DNA of 64,000 nucleotides from JACPPO01 sp965262505 (GTDB lineage Bacteria; Acidobacteriota; Vicinamibacteria; Vicinamibacterales; UBA2999): contig CBDHFM010000030.1 in assembly GCA_965262505.1 (NCBI GenBank), positions 4,154,001 through 4,218,000 of the forward strand, read 5' to 3'. Below are positions 16,817 through 25,039 of the stretch, in pieces. The notes under the pieces were generated by a model that had not been told where the DNA came from, did no database searches, and saw only the letters and a program-made list of their open reading frames with translations. A program made the position numbers and the translations under genes. The first letter of the stretch is position 1, and every line of letters starts with the position of its first letter.

Positions 16817-18100
16817 TCAGCGAACCAGAGCTGGCACCATCGGAACGGGACCTCGGGGTCGGAGGGTGATGCGCGGACTGGGCTCGACCGCGCGGCCCTC
16901 GGAGCGCAGCCGCCACTTTCCAGCGAGCGTTGCGAGGACAAGGGTCCCCTCCATCCACGCAAACCCCTCACCGATACAAGACCTCGGCCCGGCTCCGAAG
17001 GGGAAGTATGCCAGCCGCGGCCGCTGGTCTGGCGATAGCCAACGCTCAGGCGAGAACATCAGCGGATCCGGAAAGAACCGCGCATCGCGGTGAGTTACAA
17101 ACGGGCTGGCGACAACCAACGATCCGCGGGGAATCTGTCGACCACCACACCGGTGCGACTCGGCGGCTCGACGTACGATCACCCAGGCGGGTGGGAATAA
17201 TCTAAGCGCCTCCGCCAGCACGCTTCTTGTGTACGTCAGCCGTGGAACATCCTGCGCAGACGCCAGGCGAGGGCCCAGTACTTCTGCCACTTCGGCATGG
17301 AGCCGTGCCTCGACCTCAGGATTGGCTGCGAGCAGCGTCCACGTCCACGTCAGCGCGTGCGCGATCGTATCGTGACCTGCCAGCATGAAGGTGACGGCGT
17401 CGTCACGAAGCTGGCGCGCTGACGCCTCATCGTCGGCCCCGCGTGCCTCCAGCAGCAGGGACAACAAGTCATCGCGCGCGCTGCCGGACCGACGTCGTCG
17501 CTCGACGACATCGTCGACGATCGTGTCGAGTCGGCGCCGCGCAGTCTGGACGCGGCGACGCGACGCCACGAGCGAGACAAGTCCGTCCATCGGTGGGACG
17601 GCGCTCGCGACGGCGGTGTCGATATCCTCGGCCACGTCCGCGAGATCGGTGCCGAACAGTGTCTCTCCCGCGATCGAGAGCGTCAAGCGCCTCATCTCAC
17701 GCGCAATGTCGAGGGTGATTCCATGTTGCCACCGCTCTCGCGATCGAGCGGCGTGGCCCACGATAAGGGGAGCGTACGCTTCTATTCGTTGACGATAAAA
17801 CGCCGGCTGCACGACGTGGCGTCGCGCCGCATGCAACGGCCCATTCGCCGTGAGAAGGCCCTCGCCCAAGAGCCGTTTCGCACGATCGAATCCGCGGCCT
17901 TTCACGAACCGGTCGTGACGGGTCAGGAGGACGTCTTCGATCGTCGTGGGGTGATTGAGGAGAAACGCGAGGTGCCTGCCCAATTGAAAAGGGATGACCT
18001 TGTCTGGGCTTCGTGCCAGCTGTTGCAAGAAGGCCAGTGGGTCATCCTCCCTCCGGCGTAGAGCCCAGAGAGAGCAGGATGGATACGTTGGTGACGTCAC
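16817..18100 (-). CDS. Cytochrome P450, last gene of the biotin operon
   Basis: A 427-residue P450 with the oxygen-binding I-helix motif AGHDT (241-245), the ExxR pair EALR (297-300), 'PERW' (351-354) and the haem loop 'FPFGAGPRSCIG' with the thiolate Cys375. The GTG start overlaps the bioA stop by 4 bp (GTGA), so it is translated with bioA. In Bacillus, BioI, a P450, makes pimelate by cleaving acyl-ACP. A BioI-like role here is an inference from position, and no bioC, bioH or bioW is in the operon. A fatty-acid or terpene hydroxylase role is the alternative. No ferredoxin partner is adjacent. Confidence 0.93.
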   Translation of the reverse strand: MTSPTYPSCSLWALRRREDDPLAFLQQLARSPDKVIPFQLGRHLAFLLNHPTTIEDVLLTRHDRFVKGRGFDRAKRLLGEGLLTANGPLHAARRHVVQPAFYRQRIEAYAPLIVGHAARSRERWQHGITLDIAREMRRLTLSIAGETLFGTDLADVAEDIDTAVASAVPPMDGLVSLVASRRRVQTARRRLDTIVDDVVERRRRSGSARDDLLSLLLEARGADDEASARQLRDDAVTFMLAGHDTIAHALTWTWTLLAANPEVEARLHAEVAEVLGPRLASAQDVPRLTYTRSVLAEALRLFPPAWVIVRRAAESHRCGGRQIPRGSLVVASPFVTHRDARFFPDPLMFSPERWLSPDQRPRLAYFPFGAGPRSCIGEGFAWMEGTLVLATLAGKWRLRSEGRAVEPSPRITLRPRGPVPMVPALVR

Positions 18101-19452
18101 CGCGCGGCGCTATTCGTATCAAGGGACCCAATCACCTCGGCGATCTGTGACAGGCACCAGTCGATCTCGTCGGACGTGATGACGTACGGCGGCATGAAGT
18201 AGAGCACGTTGCCCAAGGGCCGCAGCAGCAACCCCCGTTCCAGAAACGCAGCGGCGAGGTGGGGGCCGATGCGATCGAGGTATCCGTCGGCGCCATGCGC
18301 CGTCGTGTCGGCCAGTAGTTCGATCACGCCCACGGCGCCGATCACGCGTACGTCGCCGACGGCGGGCAGGTCGCGAAGCCGGGACAATCCATCGACAAGC
18401 TGCGTTTCAATGCGTCTGACGGCACTCATGACATCGCCGCTCTCGAACAGGTCGAGACTCGCAAGTGCGACGGCGCACGCCAAGGGATTCGCGGTGAAGG
18501 AGTGGCCGTGGAAGAACGTCTTGCTGTGATCTGAACTCAGGAACATGTCGTACACAGCAGGAGTCACCACTGTGGCCCCGAGCGGTAGATATCCTGCCGT
18601 GAGCGCTTTCGAGAGGCAGATCAGATCCGGCGTCACACCGGCGTGCTCGCACGCGAACATTCGGCCGGTCCGACCGAACCCTGTCAGCACCTCGTCGGCG
18701 ATCAACAGCACCCCGAACCGATCGCACAGACGGCGGACGCCAGCTAGAAAGTCGGTCGGCCAGACGATCATGCCGCCCGCGCCTTGAAGCATGGGCTCGA
18801 TGATCACCGCGGCCACAGTGTCGGCTCGCTGTTCGAGTTGGGTTTCGAGCGCATTCAGGCAGTCCACATGGCACGTCTCTCGCTCGAGGCCGACTGGACA
18901 CTGGAAACAGTACGGCGCGTGAGCCCGAACGACCGGGAAGAGCAGCGGGGTGAACGCCGCCGTGAACACCGACTCGGCGCTGACGGACATGGCCCCGACA
19001 GTGTCGCCGTGATACGCGTGTTCGAGTGCGAGAATCAGATGCCGCTGAGGTTGCCCTTTGTTCCTCCAATACTGACACGCGAGCTTGACCGCTACTTCGA
19101 CGGCGGTGGACCCGTTGTCTGAGTAGAAGACCCGCGTCAATCCCTCAGGAAGGAGCGTCACCAGCCGTTCCGCGAGGTCGACAGCGGGCCGATGCGTACA
19201 GCCCGCGAACATCACGTGTTCGAGGTCTCGCGCCTGATCGATGAGCGCCTGATTGAGCGTTGGATGGCAGTGACCGTGAATGTTCACCCACCACGAAGAG
19301 ATCCCGTCGAGAATCCGGCGACCATCCTCAGTGAACAGATAGACACCATCGGCCCTCACCACTGGTAGTGGCGCCACCGGAGACGACATCTGGGTGTAGG
19401 GATGCCACACGTAGGCCCGGTCACGCTCGAGAAGGTTGGCTGGCTTCGTCAC
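18097..19452 (-). CDS. bioA: Adenosylmethionine-8-amino-7-oxononanoate aminotransferase
   Basis: BioA converts KAPA to DAPA with SAM as amino donor and PLP as cofactor. The 451-residue protein has the BioA start 'DRAYVWHPYTQM', 'DGISSWWVNIHGHCHP', 'YSDNGSTAVEVAVKLA', the Asp of 'LLIADEVLTGFGRTG' and the PLP Lys in 'LICLSKALTAGYLPLG'. I chose the GTG at 19452, which overlaps the bioD stop as GTGA; the frame is open further upstream but runs inside bioD. The stop overlaps the P450 start in the same way. Confidence 0.96.
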   Translation of the reverse strand: MTKPANLLERDRAYVWHPYTQMSSPVAPLPVVRADGVYLFTEDGRRILDGISSWWVNIHGHCHPTLNQALIDQARDLEHVMFAGCTHRPAVDLAERLVTLLPEGLTRVFYSDNGSTAVEVAVKLACQYWRNKGQPQRHLILALEHAYHGDTVGAMSVSAESVFTAAFTPLLFPVVRAHAPYCFQCPVGLERETCHVDCLNALETQLEQRADTVAAVIIEPMLQGAGGMIVWPTDFLAGVRRLCDRFGVLLIADEVLTGFGRTGRMFACEHAGVTPDLICLSKALTAGYLPLGATVVTPAVYDMFLSSDHSKTFFHGHSFTANPLACAVALASLDLFESGDVMSAVRRIETQLVDGLSRLRDLPAVGDVRVIGAVGVIELLADTTAHGADGYLDRIGPHLAAAFLERGLLLRPLGNVLYFMPPYVITSDEIDWCLSQIAEVIGSLDTNSAAR

Positions 19453-20111
19453 GAAACGTACCTGAGGAGCCGACCTGTTGGGTCGAGCTGTGGCGCCCAC
19501 GTCGCGAGCGCCGAGGAAGTAAGAGGGGCGAATATCGGCATCTGACCGAGGACGACCACGTGTCCGTACCGTTCGACCGCCTCGCACGCATCAGGATCCT
19601 GACGCCCTACCATGACGACACCAACGACCTCGAGCGCTCGTAGACGCAGGGCTTCAACCGTCAGCAGCGTCTGGTTAATCGTTCCGAGGGCGGTTCGCGC
19701 CACGATGACGACCGGCAGGCTGAGTCGGACCATCAGATCCGCCATTGTCTCGCGGTCGTTGATCGGCACGAGCACTCCGCCGGCGCCCTCGACGATCCAG
19801 CGCGCATCGCGGTCCTCGCGGTGAAAAGCCTCCAGCAGCCGATTCGTGTCGATCGTGCACCCATCGAGCCGGGCAGCCAGATGCGGGGACAGCGGACGTG
19901 GCAGACGGACACCATGCCCGAAGAGCTCACGGTCATCGCACCCCGCCATCCGGGCGACGTCGGCCGTGTCGTCATCGGATTCGGTGCCGGTCTGGATCGG
20001 TTTCCAGTAACGGAGGAGCCGGTCTCCGCGATACCGATGCAGCAAAGTCGCCGCGACAACGGTTTTGCCGACACCGGTGTCGGTGCCCGTTACGAAGAGG
20101 CCGCGGGGCAC
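19449..20111 (-). CDS. bioD: Dethiobiotin synthetase
   Basis: BioD closes the ureido ring of dethiobiotin from DAPA, CO2 and ATP. The 220-residue product begins 'RGLFVTGTDTGVGKTVVAA' with the P-loop GTDTGVGKT, then 'YWKPIQTGTESDDDTADV' and 'IVEGAGGVLVPIND', all standard BioD blocks. It starts with GTG inside the last 22 bp of bioF and ends overlapped with bioA. Confidence 0.96.
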   Translation of the reverse strand: MPRGLFVTGTDTGVGKTVVAATLLHRYRGDRLLRYWKPIQTGTESDDDTADVARMAGCDDRELFGHGVRLPRPLSPHLAARLDGCTIDTNRLLEAFHREDRDARWIVEGAGGVLVPINDRETMADLMVRLSLPVVIVARTALGTINQTLLTVEALRLRALEVVGVVMVGRQDPDACEAVERYGHVVVLGQMPIFAPLTSSALATWAPQLDPTGRLLRYVS

Positions 20112-21259
20112 GGAACTAGGCCTTTGAGGACGGCAGCAAGCCGGCTCGCGAAACGGTCGAGATCGACCTCCGCAAGGTGCACGTTAACCGAGACACGAAG
20201 TCGAGCGGTGCCGGAAGGCACGCTCGGCGGCCGAATCGCTCTGACGTCGAAGCCTTCAGCTTGAAGTGCGCCTGCGACGGCGACCGCTCGGTCGTTTCCC
20301 CCGAGCACGATGGGGATGATGGGCGTGTCACCGCCTGGCGCGGGGATACCGGCTTCCTCGAGCCGCTCACGGAGGAAGACCGCGCGGCGCCGAAGTCGTG
20401 CGCGACGCTCAGGCTCTTCCGTCACGATCGTGAGACTGGCCTGGATCGCGTCCGCCACGGCCGGCGGCGGCGCGGTTGAAAAGAGGAAGGAGCGTGCGCG
20501 TTGTGCAAGGTACTCAATCGCCCAGGCTGGCCCGGCCACGAACGCCCCGGCAACACCGAGAGCCTTTCCGGCTGCATTGATCGAGACGAGCACATCATTG
20601 GCGATCCCGCTCTCCTCGATCAAGCCGCTGCCATTCGGTCCCCGTATCCCGACAGCATGGGCTTCGTCCACGACGAGCAGGGCCCCGGTCGCGCGGCAGA
20701 TGCCCGCATAGACCGCGAGCGGCGAGCGATCGCCGTCCATGCTGAAGAGCGATTCCGTCACGACGAATACCTGGCCCTGTCCGCGAGCCTTCTCCCTCTC
20801 GACCCGGCGGGCCAGCGCAGCGGCGTCGTTGTGAGGAAACACCACACGCTTCGCAAGGGACAGCCGAATGCCGTCGCGCAGGCTGGCGTGGTTCAGGCGA
20901 TCCGAGAGGATCACGTCGCCCGGTTCGATGAACGTCGTCAGGACCGCCAGATTGGCTAAATACCCGCTCGAAAAGTACAGCGCTCGCTCCGTCCCTTTGA
21001 ACGCGGCGAACGAACGCTCAACAGCCTCGAATGTCTCTCGGTGTCCTCCCAACAGGCGCGATCCGGTGCTGCCACATCCATCGCGTTGCACGGCCGCGAT
21101 CATTTTCTCCTTCACAACCGGATGATTGGAGAGGCCGAGATAGTCGTTCGACGACAGGTCGATGCCCGAAGGCGAGCGGAGCGTTCGTAGCAGCCCGCGT
21201 TCGCTCAGCGTGTGCAGGTGAGCGCGCACTCGTGACTCGAGCGGCGACGGCTTCCTCAC
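20090..21259 (-). CDS. bioF: 8-amino-7-oxononanoate synthase
   Basis: BioF condenses pimeloyl-ACP/CoA with L-alanine to KAPA using PLP. The 389-residue protein has 'GIDLSSNDYLGLSNHP', 'GCGSTGSRLLGGHRETFEAV', 'LVVDEAHAVGIRG' and the PLP Lys in 'NAAGKALGVAGAFV'. The frame extends far upstream, but the GTG at 21259 is chosen because it overlaps the bioB stop as GTGA and gives the family's usual start. Confidence 0.95.
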   Translation of the reverse strand: MRKPSPLESRVRAHLHTLSERGLLRTLRSPSGIDLSSNDYLGLSNHPVVKEKMIAAVQRDGCGSTGSRLLGGHRETFEAVERSFAAFKGTERALYFSSGYLANLAVLTTFIEPGDVILSDRLNHASLRDGIRLSLAKRVVFPHNDAAALARRVEREKARGQGQVFVVTESLFSMDGDRSPLAVYAGICRATGALLVVDEAHAVGIRGPNGSGLIEESGIANDVLVSINAAGKALGVAGAFVAGPAWAIEYLAQRARSFLFSTAPPPAVADAIQASLTIVTEEPERRARLRRRAVFLRERLEEAGIPAPGGDTPIIPIVLGGNDRAVAVAGALQAEGFDVRAIRPPSVPSGTARLRVSVNVHLAEVDLDRFASRLAAVLKGLVPCPAASS

Positions 21260-22248
21260 GGCGCAGTGCTGGTAGATCTCGGCATCGGCTGTAAACGGAT
21301 CCCGACACGCTCGAAAAGCGCGCGATCTGTGTCGGCCTCCGGATTCGGTGTCGTCAACAGCGTGTCCCCGAGGAACACGGAATTCGCGCCAGCCAGAAAG
21401 CAGAGGACCTGCGCCTCGTCCGACAATGACAGGCGGCCGGCACTCAGGCGCACGTACGACTGCGGCATGAGCACTCGGGTCGTCGCGATCATGCGCACCA
21501 GTTCCAGCGGGTCTTCGGTTGGCCGGTTGCCGAGAGGCGTTCCCTGCATGGCGACGAGCAGGTTCACCGGGACGCTCTCGGGGTGCGGGGCAAGCGTCGC
21601 CAGCTGATGCAGTAGACGGTACCGATCGTCTCGATCCTCGCCCATGCCGATGATGCCTCCGCAGCACACGCTGATACCGGCCTGTCTGACGCGGGCCAGC
21701 GTCTCGAGCCGCTCGTCGTAGGAGCGCGTCGTGATGATCGTGCTGTAGAACTCCCGCGATGTGTCCAGATTGTGGTTGTAGGCTGACAGTCCAGCCGCAG
21801 ACAGCGCGTCGGCTTGTTCCTGCGTCAGCATGCCGAGCGTGCAGCAGGCCTCGAGTCCAAGCGCTCTGACGCCTCGGACCATGTCAAGCACGCGCTCGAA
21901 TTGCCGGCCGGAGGCGGCGTGTCCCCAGGCGGCACCCATGCAGAAGCGTGTCGCGCCCTGGTCGCGGGCGCGTGTCGCAGCCTCGATCGTCTGGTCGACA
22001 TTCAGTAGAGGCGTTGCGGTGACGTTCGTGCTGTACGTCGCCGACTGCGGGCAGTACGCGCAGTCTTCGGGACATGCGCCGGTCTTGATACTGAGCAGGG
22101 CACATCCCTGCACCTCGTTCGGGAGGTGGAAAGTACGGTGCGCCTGCTGAGCCCGCAGCAGCAGGTCGAGCAATGGGGCCGTGTAGATGGACTCGATCTC
22201 GGCGAGGGACCAATCGTGGCGAATCGGCATACGGGGCTGTTCGTCCAT
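21256..22248 (-). CDS. bioB: Biotin synthase
   Basis: BioB is the radical-SAM enzyme that inserts sulfur into dethiobiotin. The 330-residue protein carries the radical-SAM cluster motif GACPEDCAYC (Cys59, 63, 66), 'YNHNLDTSREFYSTIITTRS' and 'CGGIIGMGEDRDDR', with the second-cluster Cys and Arg ('RLSAGR'). It is the first gene of bioBFDA-P450. A TATGAT box 13 bases before the ATG suggests its own promoter. Confidence 0.97.
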   Translation of the reverse strand: MDEQPRMPIRHDWSLAEIESIYTAPLLDLLLRAQQAHRTFHLPNEVQGCALLSIKTGACPEDCAYCPQSATYSTNVTATPLLNVDQTIEAATRARDQGATRFCMGAAWGHAASGRQFERVLDMVRGVRALGLEACCTLGMLTQEQADALSAAGLSAYNHNLDTSREFYSTIITTRSYDERLETLARVRQAGISVCCGGIIGMGEDRDDRYRLLHQLATLAPHPESVPVNLLVAMQGTPLGNRPTEDPLELVRMIATTRVLMPQSYVRLSAGRLSLSDEAQVLCFLAGANSVFLGDTLLTTPNPEADTDRALFERVGIRLQPMPRSTSTAP

Positions 22249-22311
22249 GGTGACCGCACGATCATAGCTGACTCTCCCGGAGTATCAGCGAATCCAGTTG
22301 ATCACCCGCAA

Positions 22312-22929
22312 CTACAGATCAAGGTCCCGATTGCTGGCCTTAATAAACTCAAGCCTGAGCGCTTGGTAGCTGTGAACGGCGGGGTATTGGGGAAATTCCG
22401 CAATCACATTGTCCGGTGCCCTGAACAGGATCCCTGCGTCAGCTTCCTCCAGCATGGTCGTATCGTTGTAGGAATCACCGGCTGCTATTACTCGACAATT
22501 CAATCCACGAAAGGCTTTTACAGACTGCCGCTTAGAATCCTTCTGACGCAATGTATAGTCGGCGACTCTACCTGCCTCGTCGATCACCAGCTGATGACAC
22601 AGGATCGTAGGCCAGCCCAGTTGTCGCATGAGCGGTTGAGAAAATTCGTAAAAAGTGTCGGAGAGGACGACCACTTGAAAGCGTTCTCTCAGCCAGTCAA
22701 GGAAGTCATTGGCGCCTTCCAGGGGCCTTAGATTCGCGATCGTCCCTTGTATCTCGGCGAGACCTAGCCCGTGCGCATCAAGGAGACGCAAGCGCTGCTT
22801 CATCAGCACGTCATAATCGGCAACATCTCTGGTGGTCGCCTTCAATTCCTCGATACCGGTGATCCGGGCGAATTCGATCCAGATCTCCGGTGCTAGTACT
22901 CCCTCTAGATCAAGACATGCGATTTCCAC
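22312..22929 (-). CDS. thrH: Phosphoserine phosphatase / homoserine phosphotransferase
   Basis: The protein closely follows the HAD-family ThrH of Pseudomonas: 'EIACLDLEGVL', 'TTRDVADYDVLMKQRLRLLD', 'VVVLSDTFYEFSQPLMRQLG' and 'IAAGDSYNDTTMLEEADAGI'. ThrH dephosphorylates phosphoserine and can pass the phosphate to homoserine. The GTG at 22929 (205 codons, GGGGAG six bases upstream) matches the family start; an in-frame GTG at 22953 adds eight unlikely residues. It precedes bioB by 63 bp on the same strand. hom and thrC are nearby at 25.0-27.7 kb. Confidence 0.93.
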   Translation of the reverse strand: MEIACLDLEGVLAPEIWIEFARITGIEELKATTRDVADYDVLMKQRLRLLDAHGLGLAEIQGTIANLRPLEGANDFLDWLRERFQVVVLSDTFYEFSQPLMRQLGWPTILCHQLVIDEAGRVADYTLRQKDSKRQSVKAFRGLNCRVIAAGDSYNDTTMLEEADAGILFRAPDNVIAEFPQYPAVHSYQALRLEFIKASNRDLDL

Positions 22930-22987
22930 AGGCCGCTCCCCACCTTCGGACACTACGCGTGAATCGACAATCTAACCTGTCGAGGAA

Positions 22988-24043
22988 TCATCGTGCAATT
23001 GGCGGCGCCGGTTCCTGCTGCGTGAGGCAGTGAAGCGTGCCGAGTCCCCAGACCAGGTCAACGGCATGGATGCCGACGATCCGGTGCGCCGGCATGAGTT
23101 CGGCAAGCGTGTTGAGGGCCACGCGGTCGTGAGGGTCGTTGAACGTCGGCACCAGCACCAGGCCATTCGCGATATAGAAATTGGCGTAGCTGGCCGGCAG
23201 GCGTTCACCGTTCATGAACAGGGGCCGCGGGAACGGCAGCCTGGCGATCCTCAGCGGACCGATGTCGGCCGCTTTCGACGCGGCCTCGAGCCGGCGCAGG
23301 TTGTCCATCGACGGCGCGTGGTTCCCGTCCTCCGGATCCTCCTCGACGGCCACTACCACGGTATCCGTGTTCACGAATCGCGCCACATCGTCGACATGTC
23401 CGTGCGTGTCGTCGCCGAGGCACCCTGAGCCGAGCCAGATCGTCCGGTGGACGCCAAGCCAATCGTGAAAGATGCGTTCGTAGTCGGCACGTCCAAGGCC
23501 GGGATTGCGGACCTGCACGTCGGAGAGCAGCCACTCCTCGGTCACGAGCAGCAGCCCCTGTCCGTTCACCTCGATTCCACCGCCTTCGAGCACGATGCGC
23601 GGGCTCGTCCCGGCGAGACGCGGCTCTTCCCGGCGCAGGCCGGTCAGGCGGGCGATGGCGGGTCCTACGCCCGCGTCCTGCTGCCAGTTGGGGTACTTGG
23701 CCCACCCGCTAAACGCCCAATCCAGCAAGACGAGGTCGCCCTGTGCATCGATGGCACCCGTTGGGGCGGAATCGCGGAGCCACACCCGGTCGGTGGCAAC
23801 TTCGTGGAGCGCGACGCGATCGCGGCGCGCGTGGTGCGCGTCCAGGGCGACGCGCGCGCGCTCCGTGACGTCGCGGTTCTGGCACAGGATTTCGACGGCC
23901 TCGTGGTCCCCGAGTACACGGATGATTTCCGCGTACACCCACGGGATCGATTCGAGCTTTCCGGGCCAGTCTGACTCGTGATGCGGCCAGGCGACCCACG
24001 TCGCGCGGTGCGGCTCCCACTCGGCGGGCATTCGGAATTTCAT
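22988..24043 (-). CDS. aguA: Agmatine deiminase
   Basis: AguA hydrolyses agmatine to N-carbamoylputrescine plus ammonia. The 351-residue protein is a peptidyl-arginine-deiminase-fold enzyme: 'MPAEWEPHRATWVAWPHHES', 'RVWLRDSAPTG', 'LEGGGIEVNGQG', 'DDTHGHVDDVARFV' and the nucleophile in 'GLGTLHCLTQQEP' (Cys339). It follows aguB on the same strand with an 88-bp spacer that carries a CCCAAA-type array. Together they give the two steps from agmatine to putrescine. Confidence 0.94.
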   Translation of the reverse strand: MKFRMPAEWEPHRATWVAWPHHESDWPGKLESIPWVYAEIIRVLGDHEAVEILCQNRDVTERARVALDAHHARRDRVALHEVATDRVWLRDSAPTGAIDAQGDLVLLDWAFSGWAKYPNWQQDAGVGPAIARLTGLRREEPRLAGTSPRIVLEGGGIEVNGQGLLLVTEEWLLSDVQVRNPGLGRADYERIFHDWLGVHRTIWLGSGCLGDDTHGHVDDVARFVNTDTVVVAVEEDPEDGNHAPSMDNLRRLEAASKAADIGPLRIARLPFPRPLFMNGERLPASYANFYIANGLVLVPTFNDPHDRVALNTLAELMPAHRIVGIHAVDLVWGLGTLHCLTQQEPAPPIAR

Positions 24044-24057
24044 GCGAGAGCCGACGG

Positions 24058-24125
24058 TCCAACGGCCACAGCCCGAAGCCGAAAGTCCAACGCCAAAAGC
24101 CTAGAGCCCAAAGCCCAAAGCCCCA
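24058..24125 (+). repeat. CCCAAA-type degenerate intergenic array (site 1)
   Basis: Between aguB and aguA lies a run of 6-8-base units such as GTCCAACG, GCCCGAAG, GCCCAAA and GCCCAAAG, ending AAGCCCAAAGCCCC. The same kind of unit recurs at 32221, 41497 and 45249. Unlike those sites, no strong complementary arm is present here. Confidence 0.6.
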
Positions 24126-24131
24126 TCAGTT

Positions 24132-25007
24132 CTACGAGCCGAGATACCGATTCAGGATGGGTCCGTATGCATCGACGCGGCGGTCGCGCAGGAAGGGCCA
24201 GTTGCGGCGCACGGTTTCGATGAGCGCCGGGTCGCACGGCGCCATGACGATCTCCTCATCCTGGCCCGCTTCCGCCACGTAGCGCCCGAACGGGTCCGCA
24301 ATGAAGGAGTGGCCGAAAAACGTGATTCCGCCCGTGCCCGGTTCGTCCTCGTGGCCGATACGGTTGGGCGAGGCCACGTAGACGCCGTTGGCAATGGCGT
24401 GCGCGCGCTGGATGGTGCGCCACGCGTCCACCTGCGCCTGCCCCCACTCGTCCCGCTCCGCCGGATGCCAGCCGATCGCCGTGGGGTAGAAGAGCACCTG
24501 CGCGCCCATGAGGCTCACGATGCGCGCCGCTTCCGGGTACCACTGATCCCAGCAGATCAGCACGCCGATCGTGGCGTAGCGCGTCTTCCAGACCTTGAAC
24601 CCGGGCGCCTCGCCTGGCGTGAAGTAATACTTCTCATGGAACAGCGGATCGTCGGGGATGTGCATCTTGCGGTAGACGCCGAGGAGGCTCCCGTCCGCGT
24701 CGATGATGGCGGCGGAGTTTCGGTAGATCCCGGCCGTCTGGCGCTCGAACGTCGGGACCACGATGACGACGGCGAGCTCGCGGGCGATGGCCTGCATGGC
24801 CTCGGTCGTCGGACCCGGAATCGGCTCCGCGAGATCGAACCGCTCGGATTGCTGCGACTTACAGAAATACGGGGCGTTGAACAGCTCTTTCAGGCAGATG
24901 ATCTGCGCGCCGCGGCGGGCCGCCTCTCGAACGAGCCGTTCGGCGCGCCGAAGGTTGCCCTGCGCGTCCACATCGGCGCGATCTTGCACGATCCCAATCG
25001 TGAACAT
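24132..25007 (-). CDS. aguB: N-carbamoylputrescine amidase
   Basis: AguB hydrolyses N-carbamoylputrescine to putrescine, CO2 and ammonia. The 291-residue nitrilase-superfamily enzyme has the Glu-Lys-Cys triad at E41 ('CLKELFNAPYFC'), K114 ('YRKMHIPDDP') and C152 ('IGVLICWDQWYPEAARI'). 'NRIGHEDEPGTGGITFFG' is typical of AguB. Its start is divergent from hom with only a few tens of bases between, so the promoters overlap. Confidence 0.95.
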   Translation of the reverse strand: MFTIGIVQDRADVDAQGNLRRAERLVREAARRGAQIICLKELFNAPYFCKSQQSERFDLAEPIPGPTTEAMQAIARELAVVIVVPTFERQTAGIYRNSAAIIDADGSLLGVYRKMHIPDDPLFHEKYYFTPGEAPGFKVWKTRYATIGVLICWDQWYPEAARIVSLMGAQVLFYPTAIGWHPAERDEWGQAQVDAWRTIQRAHAIANGVYVASPNRIGHEDEPGTGGITFFGHSFIADPFGRYVAEAGQDEEIVMAPCDPALIETVRRNWPFLRDRRVDAYGPILNRYLGS

Positions 25008-25039
25008 GTAGCCCTATGCTAGCCTTGCTGATTCGAAGG

